Shown here: positions 24,797 through 36,209 of the stretch, in pieces
Numbering within the stretch: position 1 is the first letter of the stretch
Layout of the letters: every line of letters begins with the position of its first letter
Assembly: GCA_905221605.1 (NCBI GenBank)
Contig: CAJNDS010002654.1
Coordinates: 266,501-328,084 of the forward strand
DNA: 61,584 nt
Origin: Symbiodinium natans
Taxonomy: Eukaryota; Sar; Dinophyceae; Suessiales; Symbiodiniaceae
Direction: 5' to 3'
Program-made: the position numbers and the translations under genes
Notes under the pieces: generated by a model
Database searches by the model: none
Told to the model about the DNA's origin: nothing
The model's input: the letters and a program-made list of their open reading frames with translations, nothing else

Positions 24797-25064
24797 GTGC
24801 GTTTTCGAGGCCTTCCAAAACGCACTTTGCTTGCAACTGGAGCTGCAACTGGAGGGTGGAAGGAAGCAGTGCGTTTTTCGAGGCCTTCCAAAACGCACTT
24901 TGCTTGCAATTGGAGCTGCAACTGGAGGGTCGGAGGAAGCAGTGCGTTTTCGAGACCTTCCAAAACGCACGGGGGAGGGGGGGGGGGGAGGAAGGGGGGG
25001 GGGGGGAGGGGGGGGAGAAGAGGGGGCAGGGGGAGGTGCGTTTTGCAGGCCCCCCAAAATGCAC
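24797..25064. repeat. Tandem repeats with four perfect-arm hairpins
   Basis: A ~73-bp unit repeats three times and a shorter form follows. Each unit contains GTGCGTTTT...AAAACGCAC arms around a short loop: 24797-24825, 24869-24898, 24942-24970 and 25036-25064 (the last with AAAATGCAC). Between the last two lies a ~65-bp tract of almost pure G (24971-25035). Confidence 0.85.
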
Positions 25065-26760
25065 GGGGAGGGGAGAAACCCCTAGACCTCGGGAGGCTTT
25101 AGGGTTTCGGGTTCGGGTTTATGCACAGTGCTAATCGCCGAGAAAAAGAGCTCAGTGCTTTTGGCCACCGCCCTAAACGCACCAGAGCCCCTATCAGCAT
25201 GTAATTCTGTGAAACGAGACCATAAGCCGGGCCACGCAGACCACGGAAACATCCACGCAGCCACCGGCCACGCATGTGGAAATGACACTTAGTAGCTGCC
25301 CCGTCCTGCCTCGTCGTCATGTTTCTATAACAGCCTGCCTCGATGTTGCCATCAAGCCAGCAAGGTTTTGAGATAAGAAACTTGAGACCTGCCTTCGATG
25401 TTGCCATTAAAACCAGCAGAGCTCTGAAATCAATAAACTGCAAACCTTAGCTTTTGTTGTCGAACGCCAGCAGGCTGGAGTGGGGATACTTGAGACACGG
25501 CCAGAAAAAAACCCAAATCAACACGCGAGAGAAAGGCTGATTTGCAAGATTTGCGTCGACGTGGGACATTGGCTTCTCTGGGCTTGTGTGCGCTTTTCCC
25601 TGTAATTCAACAAGTTCATTCTAAACCCTGAGCCTCTAAACCCCAAACCCGAGACCCTAGACCAGAAATCTGAGGCCATACGCAGTGTTGTGTGTATATG
25701 CCCAAATCCGAGTCTTCCCATAGATTCCGCCAGAACCGTGACGCGGGTCTCCTGAATAAATGTCCAAATTTTAGGTCGCAGGCACAAACGCAGGATTTTT
25801 CGCAGAGCCCAATTGCAGCGCCAATTGCGGCGCCATTTTCGAACCAATGTTCGGAGTGTGGGAACACTTGAGGCGGGTGTTGCAAACCCGAAGCAAGACA
25901 AGACGTGGAGAAAATACGAAAATGACTTGAAGCATGCTCGAAACTTGCACGAAACCGGCTCGATGTTTCATTTGCTGATTTTTGGCTTTTTTGCTGACTT
26001 TTGAAAAGAACGGGCGAATTTTGAAGAATGTGCACAAGTTTGCTTGGAAAATCACTTTACGTTCCTTAAAGAACAAATGCGAAAACAAAGAAAAAGAAAT
26101 TGACACGAGACATGGCAAGCAAGAGAACTGATCCAGCTTGAAACCACCAGTTTTGCATCGAAGTGCTAGCAAAAATGAGCTTTCCAGGCGTCATAAGTCT
26201 CCCCATATGCTATTATTTGCACTCTCTCAAACTTTGTTTGCGCAACAAACGCCTGCAAAGATCCGCATTAACGGCAGAGCCAATCTGCAACGTTCCACTG
26301 GGCAAGTATGTCTAAGCTAAGGCTTCTGCATGCTGACACGGTGTGCATCGAGTGTTACTGACATGCGCAGCATAACGTTCTAATTGCCCGTCAGTTAACT
26401 TACTAAGCTTCAAAACAGCTGGGACCCAAACCCAGACATCAGTCAGCTGTTATGTTTGCAAGTATCAGGCAACAGCGCAGCCGTTGTGGACTTTGGCTAG
26501 GCTAATTGTAAGGCCGGATTGTGACAGATAAGATGGAGCCTGTGAGACTGTTTAGCAAGGTTCTAACCTGACATCCCTTTGCCACTGCGGGTCTGTTATC
26601 TGTTCTTGACGAGGAGCATGTGATCCTGACCATCGATTGATAACTTCGGTTCGGTTCGAATAAGTGGCTACATAATGGTGGTTTTGAGAATCTGGCAGTG
26701 TTGCAATTTGCGATTCCTCGCATGCCCTGTCTGTGTGATTGCACCAGGACTTTTAACAAC
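25065..26760. other. Gene-poor stretch
   Basis: I see no supported gene. Short degenerate heptamer-like runs lie at 25092-25122 and 25622-25661. The rest is mixed sequence, A/T-richer around 25.9-26.2 kb, with stops in all frames. Confidence 0.4.
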
Positions 26761-26883
26761 GACTTCGAACTGAGTGCGTGGGGTTACCTAGCAATTTAGC
26801 GCTTGTTTCTTCTGTTTCTTTGGTTCTTGGGTTGCGTGGTGTGTTTGGTGGGTTTGTGCGCGCTAAATTCGTTTCACCTGTTA

Positions 26884-26950
26884 TGTCGAGCCCAACAAGA
26901 CCGGCCTACTGCGCTACTAATGTAGTAAAGAGGCGTCAGTCCAAAAAAAA
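26884..26950 (+). other. Coding-like cassette, copy 2
   Basis: Encodes PTRPAYCATNVVKRRQSKK within an open frame at 26778-27050. It corresponds to the minus-strand cassette at 1437-1506. After an A8 run the two copies diverge, so the shared unit is about 60 bp. Confidence 0.4.
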
Positions 26951-27868
26951 CAGACTGTTTGCGAGGTTCGCTCTGGGCGTTTTTTCCCGAACATGCACAA
27001 ACCAAGGCAACATGCACGCCTGCACTTGTCTTGCCGGAACCCAAAGGTAAGCACTAAGAACGCAGGGTTGTCCTTGACCCCCCCGCAACACGGACACAGT
27101 AACCTGAACGTCGAGCCTCAAACAAAAGCAAAACTGCAACCACACCCCGTTAAAGCATCGGCACAAAGGGCAACCAGATTTGTCTAAAGCAGCCAAGAGC
27201 TTCTCCCACTCGCCAAAGTGCTGCAAGCCAACAGTGAAACTTAACAACAAGCTGATTCTTGCTAACAGAAGATGTCCAAAAAGCAAACTATGCGGGAGTG
27301 CTCAAACTAAAGGCAACAACTGCACACGCAGAAGCCTCGTCATGCCTGGACCTTGCTTGGGCCTCCTTGTCTACTCGTACTTCTTGGCCGCCTTGAGCTT
27401 CTACTTGGCCCACCTGCTAAGCGAAGGCCGCTTAAAACCACTCTGCCTGTCGATTCCTCTCAGCGCTTTTCGAAGCAGAGGGCTTTTGGCTGCTTTAGGT
27501 TTCACGCGAATCTGGTTGCACCTCGTGTTGTTGTTTTCAAGGAAGTACCTCTGTGGCTCAGGTAAAGGTTTTACACACAAATCTGGTTTTCTGTTCCTGC
27601 TTTTTGAACCTGCGTTTGTTCTGAATGCTTGCAGTTAGGATCGAGGTAAGAGGGTCTGGCTCTCGGGCTGCAGTTGCTTTTGCGTGTAAGGCTTAGATTG
27701 CTTGGCCGCTCTGCTGTCGCAGTTTCGTTGGTGTGTTGTTTGTCTTGATTTGTCCAATGCTTCTCTTTGGTCTGTTATGAACGGCCAGCGTGTTCGCGAA
27801 AACATGAAACAAGGTAGGAACCTGCTAGTCGGTTTTCTTCCTCCTTGCCGATGTTCGGTTTGTTGTGA

Positions 27869-29810
27869 TTGTCAATCCCTTGTGCAAGCCAGGACCTTTT
27901 GGCCATCCTCGACTCGACTGGGCACTCGGCTTCTGACCTGCTGGCCATCAAAGACCAGCTGCAACAACAGTTGTCTCGCAGCCTCCACACAGAGCCTGTG
28001 AACCCCAACGAAACATCCAAAGCATTTCTGTCGGAAGTCAGCACGATGTTGCAGCGCCACCATGAGCGGTGCTGGAAAAACGCGATGGGGCTTCCAGGTT
28101 GAGCGGTTGCTGAAAGGAGACGATGAATTCAGAGACTGTGATGTGCTTCGTGTGGGGCTGAACTTCAATGGCGGTTCTGGCGGCGGCGATGCTGATCGCA
28201 CCGAAGCAGGTCATCTTATCAGTACTCAGAAGTTTTCCGAGCGGCAAACCATGGCCAGTCTTCTTTTTTGCGCGGGGACTCCTAGAATGCTCGCCAGACG
28301 CCGTCCGTCATAAGGTAGACTGGCTGAGGGGATTGACAACAAAGGAAGTGCTGGATGCCCTCTTTGCACGTGCCCACGAGGCAGATACTCGCATTCTGGT
28401 CGTTCATGTGGATGAGCTCGCCATGCTATTAAGCGAGAAAAGGCTTGGCTATACTGACAGCGATCTCAAAGGTTTTGTGAACAGCTTGGCTGACTACAAC
28501 TGTGGGCAGAAGCCGCTGGGATTGGTGGTGCCGGTCATTACCCATACTTCGCCGGTGAACTGGGATCCAAAGCCAACTGGCATACCGCTCAAGCACATGA
28601 ATCTTGGGGCCTTCAGTTTCAACCAGTCGCTACAGTTCTTTGAAGGCTCGCGAGGGAGACGTCTGCTGTTCGATGACATGTCCATGCCCTGCATGCATTA
28701 AGTGTGCTCAGTTCCCTGAGGCATCAATGTTACGGACCTGGACTCGCGGCGTGCGATTAGCGCCTGTGGTGGTCACGCAGCATTGCTGGCGGAGATGTGT
28801 TCATTCATGAAACGCTGGAGTGGTGGACTTGGTGCCCTGTTGACATGCAGTCGTCTTGAGCTCCACCGGAAAGCCGTCAAAGCAACGGGCATGTCCAAGG
28901 AAGACATCATATCATTGCTCAATGTCATCCTCTTGCAAGAAGTTGTCTCCGAAGGCAGAATTCTAGGCTATTCTCAGAGGGGTCTAATCCTCCTTGAGAG
29001 GGATGACGATAGGTATTGCGTTTCAGTCCCATACCCATACTTGTTGAACCTGCTGCAGTTGCTGGATCGACCAAAACGTTTCGAGCACCTGGAGTGGACT
29101 GGCAACACTCCAGCAAAGAACAGCTGGGCTACGAAGGCATTCGAAGCTCTCTGTGCCATTCGGATTGCCATCGAAATGAAGGGCTTCCCCTACGATTCGC
29201 CATGTGATCCTCAAAGTGTAGCGACCACATTCATAACAGACAAGCAGTCTCGTGTCTGCCTTGCAAAGAAACAGAACCAGGCAGGTGTGGACGCCATCGG
29301 GGTTCATCGTGATATGATGATTTTGTTGCAATGTAAATACCCAGAAATGGATTCCACAGTGCAAGAATGGAAGGAGGTCGAGCAGTTCATGAATTTCATA
29401 GAAAAAACGGGTGTGAACTGGACCAAGTCAGCAGGGTGCAACCAAATCCGTGCCATCTTTGCCACTGGGAGGGCACCGCGAGATTACACGTCCAAACGGC
29501 CAACTGAGCTTGAAGTTGACGGTGTGCATATCTCTTACACAGTCTATGCGAAGACCGAGAACCGAAAAGGCTGTGCAATCAGGACGATGCCGATCAGTAC
29601 TTGGATTCCTGCAAGCATCATGTGCTTCTGACCGAGCAGAAATCATGCCTTGACCGTGGACCAAGGCCAAGACGAGGACAGATACGGTCAGATGAATTGC
29701 ACAAGCGGGCCGTCGCAAAACTGGATGTGCTGTGCCTTCTGCGTCAAAAAGGATGCGGTTGTGGCATCTGGATCTGGCACTTGTTGTTGTTGAAGCGTGC
29801 TTCGATATAA
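27869..29810 (+). pseudogene. Broken Crinkler/RHS-type P-loop NTPase plus nuclease
   Basis: Pieces of one protein lie in order but in different frames. A helical segment (DLLAILDSTGHSASDLLAIK) comes first. The P-loop MSGAGKTRWGF at 28062 is in a second frame. FFARGLLECSPDAV and the Walker B-like ILVVHVDELAMLL (28,268-28,430) are in a third. Two in-frame stops at 28699-28714 follow; the frame then resumes with ISACGGHAALLAEM. The C-terminal part contains AGVDAIGVHRDMMILLQCKY, which fits a PD-(D/E)XK nuclease core with Asp and Gln-x-Lys. A last shift occurs near 29,560. P-loop NTPase plus restriction-like nuclease is the layout of Crinkler/RHS effectors found in many protists, often linked to mobile DNA. 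Introns could explain some breaks, but not the stops within short spans. Confidence 0.6.
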
Positions 29811-30880
29811 CTGCAAAGTGTCATATTGGTCCTATTTTCGTTGCACTGCGTTCCTACGACAAGAGGTTGTGGTGCCAGATGTTAGATTCTTTCAGATGGG
29901 TTTTGAAACTGAGATTCCTTTGCTGGTTGTGTGCAACTCTCATGTATACAAATGGCTGAGCAGTCTTAAGCGGGTTTGTCCGTTCAGACGGAGATGCTGG
30001 ATGTTGTGTTGGGAATGACGTCCAAGTTTTATTGTGCTGTTGTTGAACCGGTTTTCATGCAAACCTTTTTGCTGTCGCTGCCGTTACCATGATTGGTTTC
30101 GGATCTTAGAATCTTGTTGCTTGTTTCCTCAGGGGGTACAGTAAGGCTGCACTCGCTGCAATCGTTCTCAAGTCGCCACAGCGTGAAATGTTCCACTTGC
30201 AATGCCGGAGTGTGACAAGACAGTTGGTTGTTCAGAGATCAGGTTGTGTCGACTTGTTGTGAATGAACGCGCATGGGTTGAACATCTGCCATCCACGTGG
30301 CAGCGCCGTGCAGAAGGCTCGCAGCACTTTGCATTGTGCCCAATATGACGCATTAGGATGTAAGGCTTGTAAGGTATTCAGGGTCAAGTTGACGTTGATA
30401 GGCCGGGAATGTGAGGGCGCACCGAGCTGCTGGATACACTTGGCAGTCATGACTCATGGTGGTACAAGGGTTGAAACTGTGTGGTCGTGTGTATACCCAA
30501 CTCTGCGATTTGACCGGTCCAATGGATCTGCCACGAAACTGGTGATACAACAAAGAAAATGCCAGGCTGTCAGAGGCTCGTCCTCAGTGTGGCTGCTGGT
30601 TGGACGTGTGCTGGGCAGCAGGCGCAACCACGCGGTTTGGGGAGGGGGATTTTGCTTAGACACTTTGAGGCTTTGAATCCCATGTTGAAATCCCAAGCCT
30701 GTAGCTCTAATCCCAACGAAGCACCAACTGATGACTTTCCACAAAGTTCTTCAGCCTCTAGAGCTGCCTTGAGGTTGGACTACTGTGGCCTGTTCCCTTC
30801 ACTTCTGGCCATCGACGCGCGGGTGGACGTGGACACCGGTGCTTGGAGCCTTTCAACTTGTGAGTTCTGGAGTGCGCCGT
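29811..30880. other. No supported gene
   Basis: Mixed sequence downstream of the NTPase remnant. An open plus-strand stretch at 30720-30880 (LRLDYCGLFPSLLAIDARVD) could be an exon but has no recognisable domain. Confidence 0.3.
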
Positions 30881-30900
30881 AGGATTCAGGGAAGCCCACC

Positions 30901-30975
30901 CTAGACCCCAAACCTGAAACCTTAAACCCGAAACCCTAAACCCTAAACCCTAAATCCCAAACCCTAAACCCCCCC
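30901..30975. repeat. CCCTAAA tract
   Basis: Degenerate, with CCCGAAA and CCCCAAA variants. It is the left-most clear tract and lies directly before an exon-like island. Confidence 0.85.
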
Positions 30976-30987
30976 GAAGCCTTGCAG

Positions 30988-31120
30988 TTGACCTGCAGGT
31001 GCTTGGCTGTGGCCTCACTGGGAGCTTTCGCCCTGGGTCCTCGCCGGGCAGGCGTGCGGGGAACTGTGGACCCTTTCTCTTGGGTACCCGCTGAGACATC
31101 TTGGGCTATGGGAAGTCCTC
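30988..31120 (+). other. Exon-like island between two CCCTAAA tracts
   Basis: After CTTGCAG the frame reads LTCRCLAVASLGAFALGPRR and later VDPFSWVPAETSWAMGS. It is open throughout, GC-rich and unlike the flanking repeats. The hydrophobic start could be part of a targeting or membrane segment. Function unknown. Confidence 0.35.
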
Positions 31121-31127
31121 CCTGTAG

Positions 31128-31250
31128 CCCTAAACCCTGAACCCTAAACCCTAAACCCTAAACCCTAAACCCTAAACCCGAAACCCGAAACCCGAAACCC
31201 TAAACCCGAAACCCTAAACCCCAAACCCTAAACCCCAAACCCTTGACCCC
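31128..31250. repeat. CCCTAAA/CCCGAAA tract
   Basis: About 17 heptamers, with a run of CCCGAAA variants in the middle. Confidence 0.9.
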
Positions 31251-31320
31251 AAATCCTGCGACCTTGAGATGCCTCTAACAATGGGAACCCTGAAGGGTAG
31301 AAACCGCACTCCGCTCTTCA

Positions 31321-31600
<280 letters not shown>

Positions 31601-31929
31601 TGGAGTTTATAAGTCTATTTACAAGAGCTGCAGGCGCCCGCTTTGCAGCCCTGGGGGTCGCGTTGTAGCACTCGAGACGTGTCTTCAGCTCTGCAGTGCT
31701 GGCAGGCTGGCTGTCCGTGCCAAGAGCTGGTGGTTCCGCCGACGTTCCAGTGTCAAAATTTAAAGAAAAAGCTTCGATGTGAGTGTCTTGCTGGGGGGCT
31801 CTGCGAGACAGCCGGGAAGGTAGCATCCAGCTTCCAGCTGGTTGCTTCTGGGTGAGGGCACAGCAGGTACGACGGCCACATAGAGCTCCACCCCCACAGC
31901 GCCCAGGAAAGCAAGACACCAAAGGTTAG

Positions 31930-32190
31930 GTTTGCCCTGAAGGCCCGCGCGTGCCAAGCATTGCTTGAGCTGTTGAAGCTCAGGCGTCGCTTGCGCATTT
32001 GGGGCCTTCGGGACTTCAAAATTTCATCTGCGAAGACTTTCGTACCACGGGTTTTGACCCAAAAAGCTGGGTCTGGACGTGTGGTGGCGAGTTTCATTGG
32101 GACAGATTCCGGTCTTGTGCACTCCAGGTTCTTGCAAATCGATGGCACGTCCATCTGGACTCCGGCATTGCCGTGAAGTCAACGAAGCGG
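31930..32190 (+). other. Open coding-like stretch, unresolved
   Basis: Two plus-strand frames and one minus-strand frame are all open. One plus frame reads ICEDFRTTGFDPKSWVWTC, the minus frame RGTKVFADEILKSRRPQ. I cannot choose between them and recognise no family. Confidence 0.2.
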
Positions 32191-32195
32191 GTTTT

Positions 32196-32278
32196 GGGGA
32201 CTTTGGGGACTTTGGGGACTTTGGGGACTTTGGGGACTTTGGGGCGCCTGGGGCACTTTGGGGACGTTGGGACTTTTT
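32196..32278. repeat. GGGGACTTT tandem repeat
   Basis: Five perfect 9-bp units (32196-32240) are followed by degenerate ones. The unit length is a multiple of three and could encode Gly-Asp-Phe repeats, but no gene context supports that. Confidence 0.9.
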
Positions 32279-32289
32279 AACCGTCAAGA

Positions 32290-35200
32290 GCAAAAGCGCG
32301 GAGAATGCGAGGTGAGTCACGGCCAAGGTCTTTTTGTCTGCTCGACTCGGGTGAAGCTCACTGCATCACAGTGGCTTCCGGACACCGCGCTTCTCTGACA
32401 CCCCCGTCATTCTGTTGAAGTGCTTTGAGCCTTTTTCTTGGGCATGTGTCTCGCTTAAAGTAGTCAGGATGCTTGTACGAATCGTGAGACTGTGCCCTTT
32501 TGCAACCTTGAGCTCCCGACTCTGAAGGGATTTCAGTCCTCAGGGCGCTTCGCAGAACAGAGGCGCCTCGTAAGGCCCTTGTGAGGTCCTAACTCCCAGT
32601 TGCGCGCACTGTAGGGCCAATGTCCTCAAGACCTTTCAGCTCCCTGGGCGGCGTCTACGAATTCGCGTTCCTGGTTCCTAGATTCCTAGGGTCTCGAACC
32701 CCATGGAGAAGAAGAATGGAAGGCCTCTGCTTGAACCGCCGGCCACCCCCAAGGCCCTAGATGTGATCGCAGAAGCGTCCTAAAGCCTCCTGAAGCCTCC
32801 TAGTCGCTTCTACCCTAAAAAGTTCCCCCTAAAGTCGAAGGCTTTCCTAAAGGGGCCGTTTGAAGCCCTAAGCTGGGGAGTTTGGGGCCAATGCCTTCCG
32901 GACTCAGGATAGCCGAGGCCTCTTTTCTGAGCCCCTCTCCCTCTCCCCCTTTTTTTTTTCTGCTCCCTTCGTGGCCTTCGAAAGAGAGAGAGCCGTGAGC
33001 TGAGTGAGCGCTCATCCGAGAGAGGCCCCAAGCCTCGGGACTTTCGGGGGGTCGCTCGGATGAGCTTGAGGCTTCCACGGAGCTCAGGGTTTCGTCGCCC
33101 GGCTGAGGGTCCGCAGGCATGGGGTGTAGCCGTCAGACTCAGTAAGAAGTTCAGGTTCTGGCTCGGGTGCTGGCCTTTGCTCTCCCCTAAACCCTGAGAC
33201 TGTGCTCCCGAAGAATGAGCGGCCACACTCGAGAATTGTTTTCTGGGCGGGCCAAGATGGCAAGGCCCGAGGTCGTCGTAGGGATGCTGCATCTTCGCAG
33301 CAGCGCAGCCAGTGCTGTCGTTTTCAGGGCCACGGTCGAGTGCCTGCCGCGGAAGCCCGGCGCTTCTTGCACCTTTGCCCCTTCGGTACTCGGACCGAGC
33401 AGCCTCAGGCAGAGGCACAGACATGATCGGATGTTGCCCTGATGCTGAAGCCCTCTCACTGTCATCGCTCCCTGACTCCCTGACTCCCAAATCTCCAGCC
33501 ATGAGCCGAACGCGAAGGCCAGGCACAGTCCGCATGTGAGGTGAAGCCGGCTACTCATGACTCATAAGGCACATCTTGCCACGACGCAGCCTTCACTGCC
33601 TTGTCTGCTCACGGCCACTTCTCTTCCACAATACCAGATTCAAGGACCGAACATGTGGTGTTTAAGTTTAAGGCCTGTTTAGGGAGGACTTAGGGAAGCC
33701 TACATTTCCAAGGGAAGGTCCTGGGCCAAGCTTCGCATGGCCACAAATGAGGCGTCGGAGAGCACCCTCCCGACTCCGGACATCAAACAGCCACTTCCTT
33801 TCCCCCTTTCCCCGATGTCGAAATTTTCTTGCGACCCTAACGACCCTACAAGCAGTACCTGCACAAAGCTAGATGGCCAAATCCAGTCAAGTAGAAAAGG
33901 GATGGCGACCTCTGAGACTTCCCTTCTTGCATCCTCAGCAATTTCCCAATTTCACGTTTCGCGCTCTGGGCTGGGCTTCGACTTTCTTCGACGGACTTTC
34001 AGCTTAGCCACGTTTAGGGCCTTCAGGGCACTGGAGCTCTTGCCTGTCAGTTTTCCCCGAGGGGAGTGGGAGAAGGTGCGTGGTGCACCTGCGCGACTCA
34101 CCAGTCGCAGGCAGCAAGGTCTGGGCGGTGTGGACGATCTTGTGACTTGCGCGCGCACCGCCGCGACCACTTTTCTGGCCGACACTCCGATTGTTGCGAT
34201 AGCTAAGGCTCGAGGCGGACACCACAAACACCCTTCTTACGAACAGTCTTTGAAAAATTGCAGGACCCGCGCGAAGTTTTCGTGTCGGCCCATCTTTTCT
34301 GAATGCAGAGTCTCTGTGCCTTCTGCAGGAGGTGCCGATCCGGTATGTGGTAACACGTGCATCTACTATGCATGCAAACAAAGCTTTACAATCCTTGGCC
34401 CGAGTGCCCTGGGCCCTTCGGGACATGGCTTTAGCAGCGGCGCCACCGTCGCCAGTGAGCTCGAGTAGTGCAGACTGCAGTCGTCCGAGCGTGCAAACTG
34501 GAGCTGGCATTTCTCTTTCGGAAATGCGTTTCGGCTTTGTGCCCTTAAAGCCGTAGAGGCGCGACTTGCGAATAAGATCTCTGGTGCCCTGAGGAGACCC
34601 CAGCCAGTGAGGGCTGCTGACCATTGACCTCGTTGATTTGGGTGGATGGGATGCCACAGAGGCCTGACGGCCTAGACAATGCATCGAGCCCAGGGATGGC
34701 ATCAGCGCCGGCAGGTGCGTTTGCCTTACTTGTCTCCGGTGACGATGCGACGCGCTACAAAACCGAGCTAAGCAAGACCCTGGTCGAAGTTGTCTCGCAA
34801 CGCGGCGACTCATTGCGATGCATCTTGTGCTCCCGCCCATGCGATGTTGCCCTAAAAGGGCCCTAAGGAAGCGCGGCCTTGGGCGAAAGCCCGGAGTCCT
34901 GGCATGTCCTGGCCCCATAAGCCTCGGAAGCCTCAGAAGCCTCCAAAGGGCTTGGGGCTGACTAGGTGAAAGCGCTGCCTCCTCGGTGCCGTGCTCCGCC
35001 TTTCCGGTACAACTCCAGCGTGGGCTTCGGGGATGGATGTGTTCTGGATTCTGGATTCGAGGGTCTTGCATCTCGGAGCCTGACGGAGCCGCTTCCTGCC
35101 GATCCTGACCACACGCTGCTGGGCTCTGGCACCGGCACATGGCAATGGCCAGCATTACGAGAGGCCGGCGTGTGAGTTGTCGATATCTGCCCGTGGGTCA

Positions 35201-35980
35201 TCCGCGAGGTCAGCAAGCTGGTGCTACTGCCGGCAATGTGAGAAACCTTCCGTAGCTGCAACGTCGCCAACAAGATGTGCTTTAAGTCATCGCTTGTGTC
35301 CTGGATCTAGTTAGAGCGAGGACGCTCTTTCATATCTTTCATGCTTGCATGGGTTGATTGCCTGTAGTAAGACTCATAGCCAGACGCTCGACCTTTGTGC
35401 AAGGTGTTTTTGCTTCTCAGCTCTGAGCGTAGGAGCCACTTCTGGACGATTTGAGAGATCTTCCCTGCTTTGCAGTGCGTCAGCATCCAAGTTCAAGGCA
35501 TCAGAGGATGGTGCGGCCGCCTTGCGCAAGGTGCGCACTCTGCGCACGGTGCGCGTTCTGCACGCGTTGCGCATTGCAAATGGGAGCTTTGGTTTGTCAT
35601 CGCTGGGCCAGAGCTTTGGCTTGCGAGCCCGAGCCCATTGCTGTGAAGTTCGATTGCACATAGAGCCCGGTGGTGACACGCCCTTCTCAAGCGCTTGATT
35701 CTTCGGGCCTGGAGACCAGCTCTTATCACTGAAGGTTTCGCAGCCTTTCTGGCATGGGTGGCAGAAGAAAGGTTGTCGCGGTCAGGGCACTACAGAAAGC
35801 GGAGCCCCCGATTCCTTCACTCTGGGCAGGTCTGCGTTTCGGTCCCATTTGGAAACTTTGGCCTCGAGCTGCATGACATAAGTGAAGCAGGTGCGTCATG
35901 CGTGCAGGATGCATGCTGTTGTGGTACTGGAGATCGCCTGTCTGATGTGCCTGTACCTGCGACATTCCTTAAGTTTCCCT
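32290..35980. other. Gene-poor stretch with weak open frames
   Basis: Several long open frames exist on both strands (for example minus 34004-35155 and plus 33737-34468), but they overlap each other and show no domain. I cannot assign genes here. Confidence 0.3.
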
Positions 35981-36009
35981 GCCCTCGCAAGAACCATACT
36001 GACTGTGCC

Positions 36010-36162
36010 CGTGACACCCTGCAATGTTGGGGGCTTCGCTTGCCAGCGTCTTCCCTTCGACCCAGAGCTTTCCCAGTGCTGGGCGCCGCACCAGCGGCAG
36101 CTGGTTCAGTTGCTCTCACCCCGCCTTGCGACTCTGCTCTCACGCTTTCAAAGCCCCTAACC
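36010..36162 (+). other. Exon-like island before a degenerate heptamer tract
   Basis: Reads CNVGGFACQRLPFDPELSQC and then QRQLVQLLSPRLATLLSRF, ending in a stop at the start of the next repeat tract. Helix-forming and Leu-rich; possibly a terminal exon. Function unknown. Confidence 0.3.
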
Positions 36163-36209
36163 CGTAACCCTTAACTCTAAACCCTAATCCCCTAAACCCT
36201 ACACCCTGC
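36156..36209. repeat. Degenerate CCCTAAA tract
   Basis: About seven irregular units including CCCGTAA and CCCCTAAA. Confidence 0.7.

Noticed and set aside
24636-25134. Pro-rich and KTHCFL-type open frames on both strands
   Set aside because: They come from the G-tract and the GTGCGTTTT hairpin repeats.
34004-35155. 383-codon minus-strand open frame
   Set aside because: Low-complexity, Arg/Ser/Pro-rich composition, no domain, and competing open frames on the other strand.
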